8,974 nt of DNA from an uncultured Synergistales bacterium. Its GTDB lineage: Bacteria; Synergistota; Synergistia; Synergistales; Aminobacteriaceae. This document shows, piece by piece, positions 1-6,003 of this stretch. The notes beneath the pieces were generated by a model, which saw only the letters and a program-made list of their open reading frames with translations, was not told the DNA's origin and ran no database searches. Each line of letters begins with the position of its first letter. The stretch's first letter is position 1. The position numbers and the translations under genes are program-made. The stretch is taken from NCBI GenBank assembly GCA_937957815.1, contig CALFXN010000634.1, positions 1 through 8,974 of the forward strand. The letters are read 5' to 3'.

Positions 1-101
1 TCCAGCTCTCCTACGCGTTCAACCTCACGGCGGGGGCGACGATCATTCTCGTCGCGGCGCTCGCCTATCTCCTCGTCACGCTCTTTCCGCGGCGTTCCTG
101 A
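1..101 (+). CDS. C-terminal end of a metal-type (zinc/manganese) ABC transporter permease, partial
   Basis: Only the last 32 residues are in the window; the gene starts further left. The frame opens at base 3 (CAG) and ends with TGA at 99-101. The peptide has a polar start (QLSYAFNLTAGAT), one hydrophobic membrane segment (IILVAALAYLLVTLF) and a short basic tail (PRRS). The pattern S-Y-x-x-[NDP]-L-x-x-G-A-T followed by a last transmembrane helix is how the ZnuB/MntB (ABC-3) family of inner-membrane permeases usually ends. These proteins form the channel for Zn2+ or Mn2+ import together with an ATPase and a solute-binding protein, neither of which is visible here. It converges on the minus-strand aminotransferase-like gene and overlaps its 3' end by 26 bp. 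No separate terminator is visible. The family call rests on a short fragment, so it is likely rather than certain. Confidence 0.72.
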   Translation, partial: QLSYAFNLTAGATIILVAALAYLLVTLFPRRS

Positions 102-1137
102 CGACCTCCGCGAGGCGAACGACCTCCTCCCCGTCAATTTCCTGACCGACGGGGAGTGCGACGACGCGACGCGCGATATCCCGGTCCGGCCCGAAACGCT
201 CTCCCGGTTCCGGATTCACGTCCCAGGCGAGGGGCTCAGCGACGCGGGCGGCCCGCAGGCGGCGCAGGAGTTCGTCGCGGCTCCCGCGTTCGAGGACGAC
301 GGGGAGGCAGAGCGGCGCCGCGTCCTCCGGGATCTCGCGCCGCAACGGCCGCAGTACGGGCGGCAGCAGCGACGCGAGCAGCCTGGCGTTGGTGCGCCGC
401 TTCGCGACGGCCGAAAGCGGATCGAGACGACGAAGGCGTCCGATCCATCCGGGCGACGCCTCGCGGGCGACCGAATCGGCGTCGAGACGTGCTTCCGCCT
501 CCAGAGTCCGGCGGCGAAACGTCCGAAACCCCTCCGGCGTTCCGCGCGTCTCCGCCGCACCGAGCGAAGCGAGCGCCGCGGCGACGAAGTCTTCGTCGGA
601 CGGACGCAGCCTTCCTCCGACCGGAACGCGCGACGCGAGAAGTGCCCCGTCCGGGACCGGAAGGACTTTTCGGAAGCTGTAGACCGTGTAGTCGGCCGCG
701 GGCGACGGGGAGGCGTCCGGAGCGAACGCCCGGAGGCTCGCCGGAACGCAGTCCTCGACGACGTGCGGGCGAAGCGGGCCGAACGAGCGCGCGAAACGGT
801 CCGCCGGACGGTTCGGAAAGCCGAACCAGTGGATGAAGAGGAAGACCTCGCCCGGGGCCGGCGTCGCGTCGGGTTCCGCCTCGAGATCCGTTCCCTGCGA
901 GTAGAACCGTGTCTCGAACCCCGCGTCTACGAACGGGTGCGCGACTGAGGGACAGCAATAGAACGGGAGGTGGACGACCCGTCGGGCGTCCCGGATCGGA
1001 ACGGCTGCGGCGGCGAGCGCGAGCGCGCTTCGGCCCGTCGCGCAGGTTCGGATATGTCTTCCCGCGAGTGCGGCGAGCCCGGCGAGTTCTCCGGTCCCTT
1101 CCGCGCCGGAGCGGTCGGGCGGCTGCGATGTCGTCAC
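76..1137 (-). CDS. DegT/DnrJ/EryC1/StrS-type PLP-dependent aminotransferase-like protein
   Basis: A 353-aa cytoplasmic protein without signal peptide or membrane segments. Landmarks of the DegT/DnrJ family are visible in order: TGRSAL (34-39, the usual [SG]GRxAL phosphate-side turn), an HLPFYCCPSV segment (56-65), FIHWFGFPN (101-109), VVEDCVPAS (126-134, with Asp129 where the family binds the PLP pyridine nitrogen), YSFRK (153-157, with Lys157 where the family forms the Schiff base), and a C-terminal LPVGQEIDGEEVVRLAEVV (328-346) like the usual 'LP.h..l..e.v..v...v' end. The family usually transfers an amino group to keto-sugars for cell-surface or antibiotic sugars; the substrate here is unknown and no sugar-pathway genes are nearby. 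The start is GTG at 1137, the first possible start after an in-frame TAG (the stop of the preceding gene, 21 bp upstream). No good Shine-Dalgarno is seen, so translation may depend on the upstream gene. Arg and Ala content is high. Both key residues are present, so it may be catalytically active. Confidence 0.82.
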   Translation of the reverse strand: MTTSQPPDRSGAEGTGELAGLAALAGRHIRTCATGRSALALAAAAVPIRDARRVVHLPFYCCPSVAHPFVDAGFETRFYSQGTDLEAEPDATPAPGEVFLFIHWFGFPNRPADRFARSFGPLRPHVVEDCVPASLRAFAPDASPSPAADYTVYSFRKVLPVPDGALLASRVPVGGRLRPSDEDFVAAALASLGAAETRGTPEGFRTFRRRTLEAEARLDADSVAREASPGWIGRLRRLDPLSAVAKRRTNARLLASLLPPVLRPLRREIPEDAAPLCLPVVLERGSRDELLRRLRAARVAEPLAWDVNPEPGERFGPDRDIARRVVALPVGQEIDGEEVVRLAEVVRNAAERA

Positions 1138-1158
1138 GTCTGGGGAATCCGCCGGAGT

Positions 1159-1776
1159 CTACGCGGCAGGCCGGTCGGGACGCGGCGTGACGATCGGGAG
1201 CTCGGGGATCGTCATTTCCGGCTGCGGGGTCGGGGTTGGTCCGGCGACCGGCGTCGGAGCGGCCGGAGGTTCGTCGCCGACCGATATCCCGGCGAGAAAC
1301 GCCTCGAGGTCGGCCGCGAGCGCGTCGAAGGAGTCTTCGAGCGCGACGAACAGGAGGGAGTATCCCGTGTTTCCGTCAAGAAAGCAGTAGGCGCGTCCCC
1401 GGAGGCTGTTTCCATTCGTCACGGTGAACGTGAAATCGTGACGCGCGGCCTTCTTCCCCGCGACGGCGACTTCCGTCGTTCCGCCCGGGACGTAGTTCTT
1501 GAAGGAGCTCCTGAGCGAGTTGTGCTGGACGAGTTTGAGATACGCCTGCGGTGTCAGGCGTATCCGGATTTTTTCCTCGACGGCGCGGAACTCCGCCGCG
1601 ATCTTTTCGTTTTTCACGAGGTAGTAAAAGTGCGACAGCGGCGGCTCGGCCTTCTGCTCCACCCATTCCTCCGCCGGTGCCCCGAGGTACAGGCGCGCGA
1701 ACGCTGGGCCGGCGCACAGCAGGAGCGCGACGATGCAGACCGCCGCGTACGGAGCGCGCCACGAAAAGCGTCTCAC
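1159..1776 (-). CDS. Exported single-domain protein, paralogue of the preceding 388-aa protein
   Basis: A 205-aa protein of unknown function. Residues 1-28 are a signal peptide (basic MRRFSWR, hydrophobic core AAVCIVALLL, cleavage most likely after AFA). Residues 29-172 form one domain that matches residues 28-171 of the next gene upstream without gaps; I count about 83 identical of 144 (58%). Shared blocks include EEWVEQ/DEWVEQ, AAEFRAVEE, YLKLVQ, NSL, VAG, GNTGY and a conserved cysteine in R-x-Y-C-F. After the domain comes only a short Pro/Thr-rich tail (173-205), so the second domain of its paralogue is missing. The GTG start at 1776 is backed by GGAGGG at 1786-1791, spaced 9 nt. The layout (exported, basic-hydrophobic alternation, Pro/Thr tail) loosely recalls DcrB/PsbP-like lipid- or envelope-associated domains, but I cannot confirm this. 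It sits just after a terminator, and I see no clear promoter of its own; low-level read-through could drive it and the aminotransferase gene. Confidence 0.9.
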   Translation of the reverse strand: MRRFSWRAPYAAVCIVALLLCAGPAFARLYLGAPAEEWVEQKAEPPLSHFYYLVKNEKIAAEFRAVEEKIRIRLTPQAYLKLVQHNSLRSSFKNYVPGGTTEVAVAGKKAARHDFTFTVTNGNSLRGRAYCFLDGNTGYSLLFVALEDSFDALAADLEAFLAGISVGDEPPAAPTPVAGPTPTPQPEMTIPELPIVTPRPDRPAA

Positions 1777-1785
1777 GATATCGAT

Positions 1786-1791
1786 CCCTCC
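1786..1791 (-). promoter_or_regulatory. Ribosome binding site GGAGGG for the 205-aa exported protein
   Basis: GGAGGG on the minus strand lies 9 nt before the GTG at 1776 and supports that non-ATG start. Spacing equals that of the paralogue's site at 3049-3054. Confidence 0.75.
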
Positions 1792-1819
1792 AGTGAACTT
1801 CCCGAAATTCCACGCGGGA

Positions 1820-1852
1820 TAAAAACGGCCCGCCCGTTTCGGGGCGGGCCGT
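1820..1852 (-). terminator. Rho-independent terminator after the 388-aa exported protein gene
   Basis: Positions 1825-1835 and 1842-1852 form a perfect 11-bp GC-rich stem with a 6-nt loop. On the minus strand the hairpin is followed directly by a T run (1821-1825, then ATCC). It lies 20 bp after the TAA at 1873-1875, the classic position and form of an intrinsic terminator for leftward transcription. It separates the two paralogous exported-protein genes. Confidence 0.93.
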
Positions 1853-1872
1853 CCGGCGCGCGTCTCTCCGGG

Positions 1873-3039
1873 TTACTTCTTCTTCACGTCCGCGAAGAGC
1901 CTCTGGATCCAGGACTTCGCCTTGTCGTAGTCGCCCGCGGCGAGGGTGACTTCGACGAGCGTCTGGATGTCGGCAAAGTTCGCGATGAGCCTGACCTTGC
2001 GAACGGTTTCGGTCTTGCTGTACAGCGTGATGGTTCCCGCGAGGGCGCCGGTGATCGGAGACGATCCGTGGGCGCTCCAGCCTTCGGTCTGTTCGGCGAG
2101 GCGGTTCTCGACGTCCTTCCCGGTCACGGGGAAGAGAAGCCGGATTTCGGAGGCGTCCGGCCCATTGAAGATGACCTCGTCGGGAAGAATTTCTTCCTTG
2201 AGTTCGGCTGAATCCGGAAGCGTCACGACGCTGCGGGCCATCGGATCCTCGTACTGGTGCGTCCCGGGAGTCCAGAACGTTTCGGTGGTCTTCGGAAGGT
2301 CGGGCAGACCGCCGGATGCCGCGTCGCCCGAGGCGATGTCCGGAGAGGCCGGGAGATCGCCGGATGCGAGCTTCGGAGTCGCGGTCGGTCCGGCCTTCGG
2401 CGCTTCGGTCGGTTCCGGGGTCTTCGTCGGAGCGACCGGCAGGTTGAGCGAGGGCGTCGGCATCGGGGCAGTCGGAAGCGTCGGTTTCGGAGTCGCGGTC
2501 GGGGTTTTGGGCGATTGGGTCGGAACCGCCGGCGCGGCGTCGCCGATCGTCATCCCGTTCACGACCGTTTCGAAATCCGTCTCGAGAGCGCCGAAGAACT
2601 CCTCGAGCCCCACGAACAGAGCCGTATAGCCGGTGTTCCCCCTGACGAAGCAATAGACGCGTCCCTTGAGTTTCGATCCGTTGTCGACGGTGAACGCGAA
2701 GTCGTGGACGGCCGCCTTCTCGCCGGCGACCGTCGATTCCGACACGGCGCCCGGCGCGTAGTCCTTGAAGCCCGTCTTGAGCGAGTTCTGCTGCACGAGC
2801 TTGAGGTACCCCTGCGCGTTGATTTTGATCTTGATCTGTTCTTCCACCGCGCGGAACTCCGCCGCCACGTTCCCGTCCTTCATGAGATAGTAGAAGTACT
2901 TGATCGGCGCCTCCGCCTGCTGCTCCACCCATTCGTCGGAGAGAACGCCGAGATTCAGGCCCGCGTGCGCGGGCATCGCCGCACACAGGAGAACGACAGA
3001 CGCGACGCACAGGAACACGATACCGCCGAAACGTTTCAT
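1873..3039 (-). CDS. Exported two-domain protein with Pro/Thr-rich linker, function unknown
   Basis: A 388-aa protein I do not recognise by name. Residues 1-26 are a signal peptide (MKRFGG, hydrophobic core IVFLCVASVVLLCAA, cleavage after AHA); the Cys in the core lacks a proper lipobox, so signal peptidase I is likelier. Domain 1 (28-171) is about 58% identical to the next gene's product. Residues 172-225 are a Pro/Thr/Ala-rich flexible linker (repeated TPTATPKP-like units). Domain 2 (about 255-388) ends in a beta-rich stretch followed by an amphipathic helix (KSWIQRLFADVKKK), an order similar to the end of domain 1, so both could share a fold. The DcrB/PsbP-like fold is my guess only. I chose ATG at 3039 over GTG at 3045 because GAGGGG (3049-3054) is 9 nt from the ATG but only 3 nt from the GTG. 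A good promoter lies just upstream and a strong terminator just downstream, so it can be transcribed alone. Confidence 0.93.
   Translation of the reverse strand: MKRFGGIVFLCVASVVLLCAAMPAHAGLNLGVLSDEWVEQQAEAPIKYFYYLMKDGNVAAEFRAVEEQIKIKINAQGYLKLVQQNSLKTGFKDYAPGAVSESTVAGEKAAVHDFAFTVDNGSKLKGRVYCFVRGNTGYTALFVGLEEFFGALETDFETVVNGMTIGDAAPAVPTQSPKTPTATPKPTLPTAPMPTPSLNLPVAPTKTPEPTEAPKAGPTATPKLASGDLPASPDIASGDAASGGLPDLPKTTETFWTPGTHQYEDPMARSVVTLPDSAELKEEILPDEVIFNGPDASEIRLLFPVTGKDVENRLAEQTEGWSAHGSSPITGALAGTITLYSKTETVRKVRLIANFADIQTLVEVTLAAGDYDKAKSWIQRLFADVKKK
2374..2529 (-). repeat. Low-complexity Pro/Thr-rich linker coding segment with internal repeats
   Basis: This segment encodes the linker of the 388-aa exported protein. 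It is built from degenerate T-P-x-P/T-A-T-P-K units. One 17-nt stretch is repeated exactly at 2372-2388 and 2486-2502 and encodes the GVAVTPK-complement region of TATPKL and TATPKP. Such segments often change length by slippage; the short paralogue carries a shrunken version (coding for TPVAGPTPTPQP). Confidence 0.75.
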
Positions 3040-3048
3040 CGTCACACA

Positions 3049-3054
3049 CCCCTC
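3049..3054 (-). promoter_or_regulatory. Ribosome binding site GAGGGG deciding the start of the 388-aa protein
   Basis: GAGGGG on the minus strand lies 9 nt before ATG 3039 and only 3 nt before GTG 3045, which favours the ATG. Confidence 0.75.
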
Positions 3055-3077
3055 GCTTTCAGATCGTCATTTCCGTC

Positions 3078-3107
3078 AGTATAGCGCGACAGTCTGCCCG
3101 CAGGCAA
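3078..3107 (-). promoter_or_regulatory. Sigma70-like promoter for the 388-aa exported protein gene
   Basis: On the minus strand, -35 TTGCCT (3102-3107), an 18-nt spacer and -10 TATACT (3078-3083). Expected transcription start near 3071 (an A), giving a leader of about 30 nt with the GAGGGG site inside. It lies in the 107-bp gap between two exported-protein genes and is nearly the same as the promoter at 4341-4370. Confidence 0.7.
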
Positions 3108-3146
3108 CAAGCGACGGTCCGCGACATGAGGACGACGCGAAAAAGA

Positions 3147-4298
3147 TCATTCCCGCAGCCGTCGCGTGAGTTCCTCGAATTCGCGCCGGATTCCGGCGTT
3201 TTCGAACGTCCGGATTTCGGGCACCTGGAGCGCGATGAGCGTGTCGAAGAGCTTGAGTCCCGACTGGATCAGGCCGCTGAGATCCGAGGAATGCCGCACG
3301 GTATCGTAGGTGTTCTTCGCGACCTCGCGGTCGCGTTCGAGGCCGTGGAGGCAGAGCACGAGGCGGGAACGCTGCCTCGAGAGGAGATCCTCGTAGAGCT
3401 TCGCGGCCCGGAGCGTCAGCGAGTTCGATTCGACGTTCGTGCCCAGGACCTTCCGCTGCGTCTCGGAGAAGCCCTGCCGCGCGAGCGCCGCCTGTCCTTC
3501 CTCGAGACTCTTCCTGACGCTGTCGCGGATATCCCTGATCCGGGGGACGTATTCGCCGTCGATTCGCCGGATGAATTCGTTCTGCGTGTGGATGAGGACG
3601 TCGATGAGGACGACGTACATTCCGTAGTAGCGCCGCGCGGTGGCCATGTCGTCCCGGTTCTCGCCCGCGAGTTCCATGAGCTTCGTCGTGACGGCCCGGA
3701 CGTTCTCGAAAACGACGGCGTTCTTGAGCAGATCGTCGCCGACGACGGACGTGAGCAGGACGTCGAGCTGTCCCTCGTCGAGGTTCAGGTTGTAGCTCGC
3801 GAGGTTTTCCGCGATCTTCCCGCGGATCCCGGCGATCCGCGCGGCCGTGTCCGCGATTCGCTCCTCCGCGTCGGCGATCATGCCGTCGTAGTCCTTCACG
3901 GTTTTCACGATCCACGGCAGCTTCGTGGTCTTCGGAGCCGAGAGTCGCTTATTTCGGTACTCCTCGACGGAGCGGCGCATCTTGGGGATCTTCGCCTGAA
4001 GCTCGCGCATCTTCAGGCGCTGTTCGTTGACCCCGGATGTCAGCAGGAGCTCCATGGCGCGGTCGAGAAGCTCGTCGATCTTCTTCTCGTTCGACGTTCT
4101 GTCCGCACCGAACCACGACGACTCGGGGAGCGTCTCGTGCCGGTCCCTGAGTCCGATCGTCCGCTCCATCGTCTCATACAGACTGTTCCAGATTCCGGCG
4201 ACGGGTTCCGGAAGCTCCGCGGCGTCCGTCTGCCGCGGGAGCGGCGCGGAAAGAAGCAACGCCGCAGCAAAGGCGCACAGCGTGAAGAGTCGTCTCAT
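3147..4298 (-). CDS. Exported helical/coiled-coil protein of unknown function
   Basis: A 383-aa protein I cannot assign to a named family. Residues 1-27 are a signal peptide (MRRLFTLCAFAAALLLSAPL, cleavage near TDAA), so it acts outside the cytoplasm. The rest is almost wholly helical: charged heptad-like stretches at 68-118 (EKKIDELLDRAMELLL, LKMRELQAKIPKMRRSVEEY) and 135-170, a central block (DEGQLDVLLTSVVGDDLLKNAVVFENV, 174-200; then RRYYGMYVVLIDVLIHTQNEF, 222-242) and a basic-acidic helical end (FEELTRRLRE). No catalytic motif is visible. The start is ATG 4298, chosen because GGGGAGG (4307-4313) is 8 nt upstream and the signal peptide begins there; the reading frame stays open further upstream, but that extension overlaps ppx out of frame and looks like a shadow. 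A promoter precedes it, yet no terminator is seen after ppx, so it could also be the last gene of the polyphosphate transcript. An envelope scaffold or adaptor role is only a guess. Confidence 0.9.
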   Translation of the reverse strand: MRRLFTLCAFAAALLLSAPLPRQTDAAELPEPVAGIWNSLYETMERTIGLRDRHETLPESSWFGADRTSNEKKIDELLDRAMELLLTSGVNEQRLKMRELQAKIPKMRRSVEEYRNKRLSAPKTTKLPWIVKTVKDYDGMIADAEERIADTAARIAGIRGKIAENLASYNLNLDEGQLDVLLTSVVGDDLLKNAVVFENVRAVTTKLMELAGENRDDMATARRYYGMYVVLIDVLIHTQNEFIRRIDGEYVPRIRDIRDSVRKSLEEGQAALARQGFSETQRKVLGTNVESNSLTLRAAKLYEDLLSRQRSRLVLCLHGLERDREVAKNTYDTVRHSSDLSGLIQSGLKLFDTLIALQVPEIRTFENAGIRREFEELTRRLRE

Positions 4299-4306
4299 CG
4301 TGACAG

Positions 4307-4313
4307 CCTCCCC
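4307..4313 (-). promoter_or_regulatory. Ribosome binding site GGGGAGG deciding the start of the 383-aa exported protein
   Basis: GGGGAGG on the minus strand lies 8 nt before ATG 4298. It selects this start within a frame that remains open for a further 217 codons upstream. Confidence 0.8.
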
Positions 4314-4340
4314 GCAACGGGCGTGAATTGTATCGATATA

Positions 4341-4370
4341 AGTATAGTCCCCGGAAGGAATGCCGGGCAA
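4341..4370 (-). promoter_or_regulatory. Sigma70-like promoter for the 383-aa exported protein gene
   Basis: On the minus strand, -35 TTGCCC (4365-4370), an 18-nt spacer and -10 TATACT (4341-4346). Expected start near 4334, giving a leader of about 36 nt. An inverted repeat, CCCGG-N8-CCGGG (4350-4354 and 4363-4367), fills the spacer and touches the -35 box; it could be an operator or chance in GC-rich DNA. Confidence 0.65.
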
Positions 4371-4401
4371 TCGGCCAACTCCGGGATCCTGTGGAGGGAA
4401 T

Positions 4402-6003
4402 TCAGACGCCCCCGGATTCCGGCGATGTGTCCGTCCGGATCGAGAAGCGTTCGCCGAAGAGTTTCGCGAAGGTCCCGATGTGCTCTTCGAGCGACCAGAT
4501 CTCGAGCTGACACCCCGGGATCGTCGTGATTTGCAGGATGATGACGTCTCCCCTGCGGACGAACTCCACGCGCCTGACGAAGCGCTGGTGGCTCCGATCC
4601 ATGCTCTCGGCCATCCGGAGGAACATCGACATGACCCGGACGGCCTTCCGCGACGGGGCGTCGGGGAGCGCGAACTCCGGATCGCTCTTCTTCGGAGCGC
4701 GCTTCCTGTGGTAGAACGCCGTCGCGGCGATCGCGGCGATCTCCTGCGCGTGGAAACCGAGAAGCTCGACGTTCCGGATGATGTAGAAGCTGTGTGCCTG
4801 GTGGTTGCTGAACGAGAGGAAGAGCCCGACGTCGTGGAGGAGCGCCGCGTAGAAGAGCAGCTCGCGATCGCGCTTCCCGAGGTCGTGGAGGCCGATCGCG
4901 GCCGCGCCGTCGAAGAGCTGGAGGCAGAGTTCCGCGATGTGCCGCGCATGTTCCTCGTCGAAGCCGCAGGAGCGGCCGAGCTGGAGTACGCTCTGCTCCC
5001 GGACCGACATTTCGGGTTCGAGGTAGCCGCCGTAGGTCCCGCGCATGAGGTAGTCGACGAGAAGACCGTTCTTGAGACTCCGCGCGCAGACGCGGATTTC
5101 GCGGAGCTTCAGTTCCTGCATGAGCGTGTGGAGAATCGCGGCTCCGGGAATGATGATGTCCGCGCGTTCGGGCGTCATTCCCGGGATTTTGCGGCGCTCG
5201 GAGAGCGTCGCGGACCGGAGTTTCCGGATGACGGCCTCGATCTGACCGAACGTGACGACGGAATCCCCCTCGTCTTCCCGCTTCTTGCTTCTGCCAGGCG
5301 CGCGCCGGGCGATTTCGGCGAGCGTCTCGATCGTTCCGGAGCTGCCGAGGACGAAGTCGAAATCCGACTCGGCGAGGCGCTGGACGCTCCGCAGCGACGC
5401 GTTTCGGATGTACTGCCGGAGCAGTGCGTACCGGTGGTCGTCGACCGGCTCCTCCTCGCCCGGGAGGAAAAAGATGTTCGCAAGGCGGATGCAGCCGAGC
5501 TTGAGCGAGTCGAGGTACGAGTATTCGACCTGGTTGCCGACGACGACCTCGGTGCTGCCACCGCCGATGTCGATGAAGAGGGCGTTCCGGTTCCCGAGGT
5601 GGACGCCGCTCGCGACGCCGAGGTAGATCAGTCGCGCTTCCTCGAGACCCGAGATGACCTTGAGATCGATGTCGGCCTCCCTGCGGACGCGTTCGATGAA
5701 TGAGTCGCGGTTTTCGGCGTCGCGCGTCGCGGACGTGGCAACCGCGTAGATCTCCTCCGCGCCGAGATTCCGGGCCATGTCCGCGAAGCGGCGCAGGACG
5801 AGTATCGTGCGCTCCATGGCTTCGGGCCTGAGGCGCTGCTTCACGAACTCCCCCTCGCCGAGCCGGACCATGACCTTGTGCTGGTTCAGGATCGTGTACG
5901 AGCGGTTCGCGTTGATCCGCACGACGAGGAGCCGCACGGAGTTCGTTCCGAGATCGACGAGCCCGACGACGTGCCCCTCTGTCGGGATCAGATGGGGCGC
6001 CAT
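4402..6003 (-). CDS. ppx: Exopolyphosphatase (Ppx/GppA family) with C-terminal HD-type domain
   Basis: A 533-aa cytoplasmic enzyme, close to the length of the long E. coli-type Ppx. The family removes terminal phosphates from polyphosphate (Ppx) or converts pppGpp to ppGpp (GppA); the operon argues for Ppx. ASKHA-fold motifs: VDLGTNSVRLLVV (16-28, phosphate-1), ATSATRDAEN (89-98), ISGLEEARLIYLGV (117-130, containing the family's catalytic Glu), FIDIGGGSTEVVVG (143-156, phosphate-2), LKLGCIRLANIFF (167-179), LGSSGTIETL (219-228), GMTPERADIIIPG (275-287) and SLKNGLLVDYL (309-319). The C-terminal domain (about 350-522) has LHDVG (389-393), HQAHS (401-405) and FYHRK (430-434), matching domain III of E. 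coli Ppx, but with His-Asp intact. The start, ATG 6003, overlaps the upstream stop by 16 bp; its Shine-Dalgarno is weak, so coupled translation is likely. The frame runs far upstream through the metallophosphoesterase gene, but that extension is a shadow. Confidence 0.94.
   Translation of the reverse strand: MAPHLIPTEGHVVGLVDLGTNSVRLLVVRINANRSYTILNQHKVMVRLGEGEFVKQRLRPEAMERTILVLRRFADMARNLGAEEIYAVATSATRDAENRDSFIERVRREADIDLKVISGLEEARLIYLGVASGVHLGNRNALFIDIGGGSTEVVVGNQVEYSYLDSLKLGCIRLANIFFLPGEEEPVDDHRYALLRQYIRNASLRSVQRLAESDFDFVLGSSGTIETLAEIARRAPGRSKKREDEGDSVVTFGQIEAVIRKLRSATLSERRKIPGMTPERADIIIPGAAILHTLMQELKLREIRVCARSLKNGLLVDYLMRGTYGGYLEPEMSVREQSVLQLGRSCGFDEEHARHIAELCLQLFDGAAAIGLHDLGKRDRELLFYAALLHDVGLFLSFSNHQAHSFYIIRNVELLGFHAQEIAAIAATAFYHRKRAPKKSDPEFALPDAPSRKAVRVMSMFLRMAESMDRSHQRFVRRVEFVRRGDVIILQITTIPGCQLEIWSLEEHIGTFAKLFGERFSIRTDTSPESGGV

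Noticed and set aside
1135..1161. Gene order TAG then 21 bp then GTG in the same frame, suggesting stop-codon read-through between the 205-aa exported protein and the aminotransferase
   Set aside because: A signal-peptide protein fused to a cytoplasmic PLP enzyme makes little sense, the 21-bp gap has no read-through signal, and an in-frame arrangement occurs by chance one time in three.
1776..1783. Palindrome CGATATCG just before the GTG start, and TATCGATA at 4331-4338
   Set aside because: Eight-base palindromes are expected by chance and they share no further flanking sequence.
970..2211. Open plus-strand frame of 413 codons
   Set aside because: It crosses three minus-strand features, including the terminator and two gene ends, which a real gene would not be expected to do.
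3121..3146. T-rich stretch on the minus strand just after the stop of the 383-aa protein gene as a terminator
   Set aside because: No stable hairpin precedes the TTTTT; the stop codon is immediately next to it.
4299..4401. Possible terminator after ppx
   Set aside because: The only inverted repeat (5-bp arms at 4350-4367) has no T run after it on the minus strand and lies within the promoter spacer.
3126..4529. Long open plus-strand frame (467 codons) opposite the 383-aa exported protein gene
   Set aside because: It is antisense to a gene with signal peptide, promoter and SD. Its product is rich in Arg/Glu/Asp with no family motifs, as expected for a high-GC shadow frame.
4360..5703. Long open plus-strand frame (447 codons) opposite ppx
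   Set aside because: It covers the clearly conserved ppx gene; the translation has no recognisable motif and the composition of a reverse-strand shadow.
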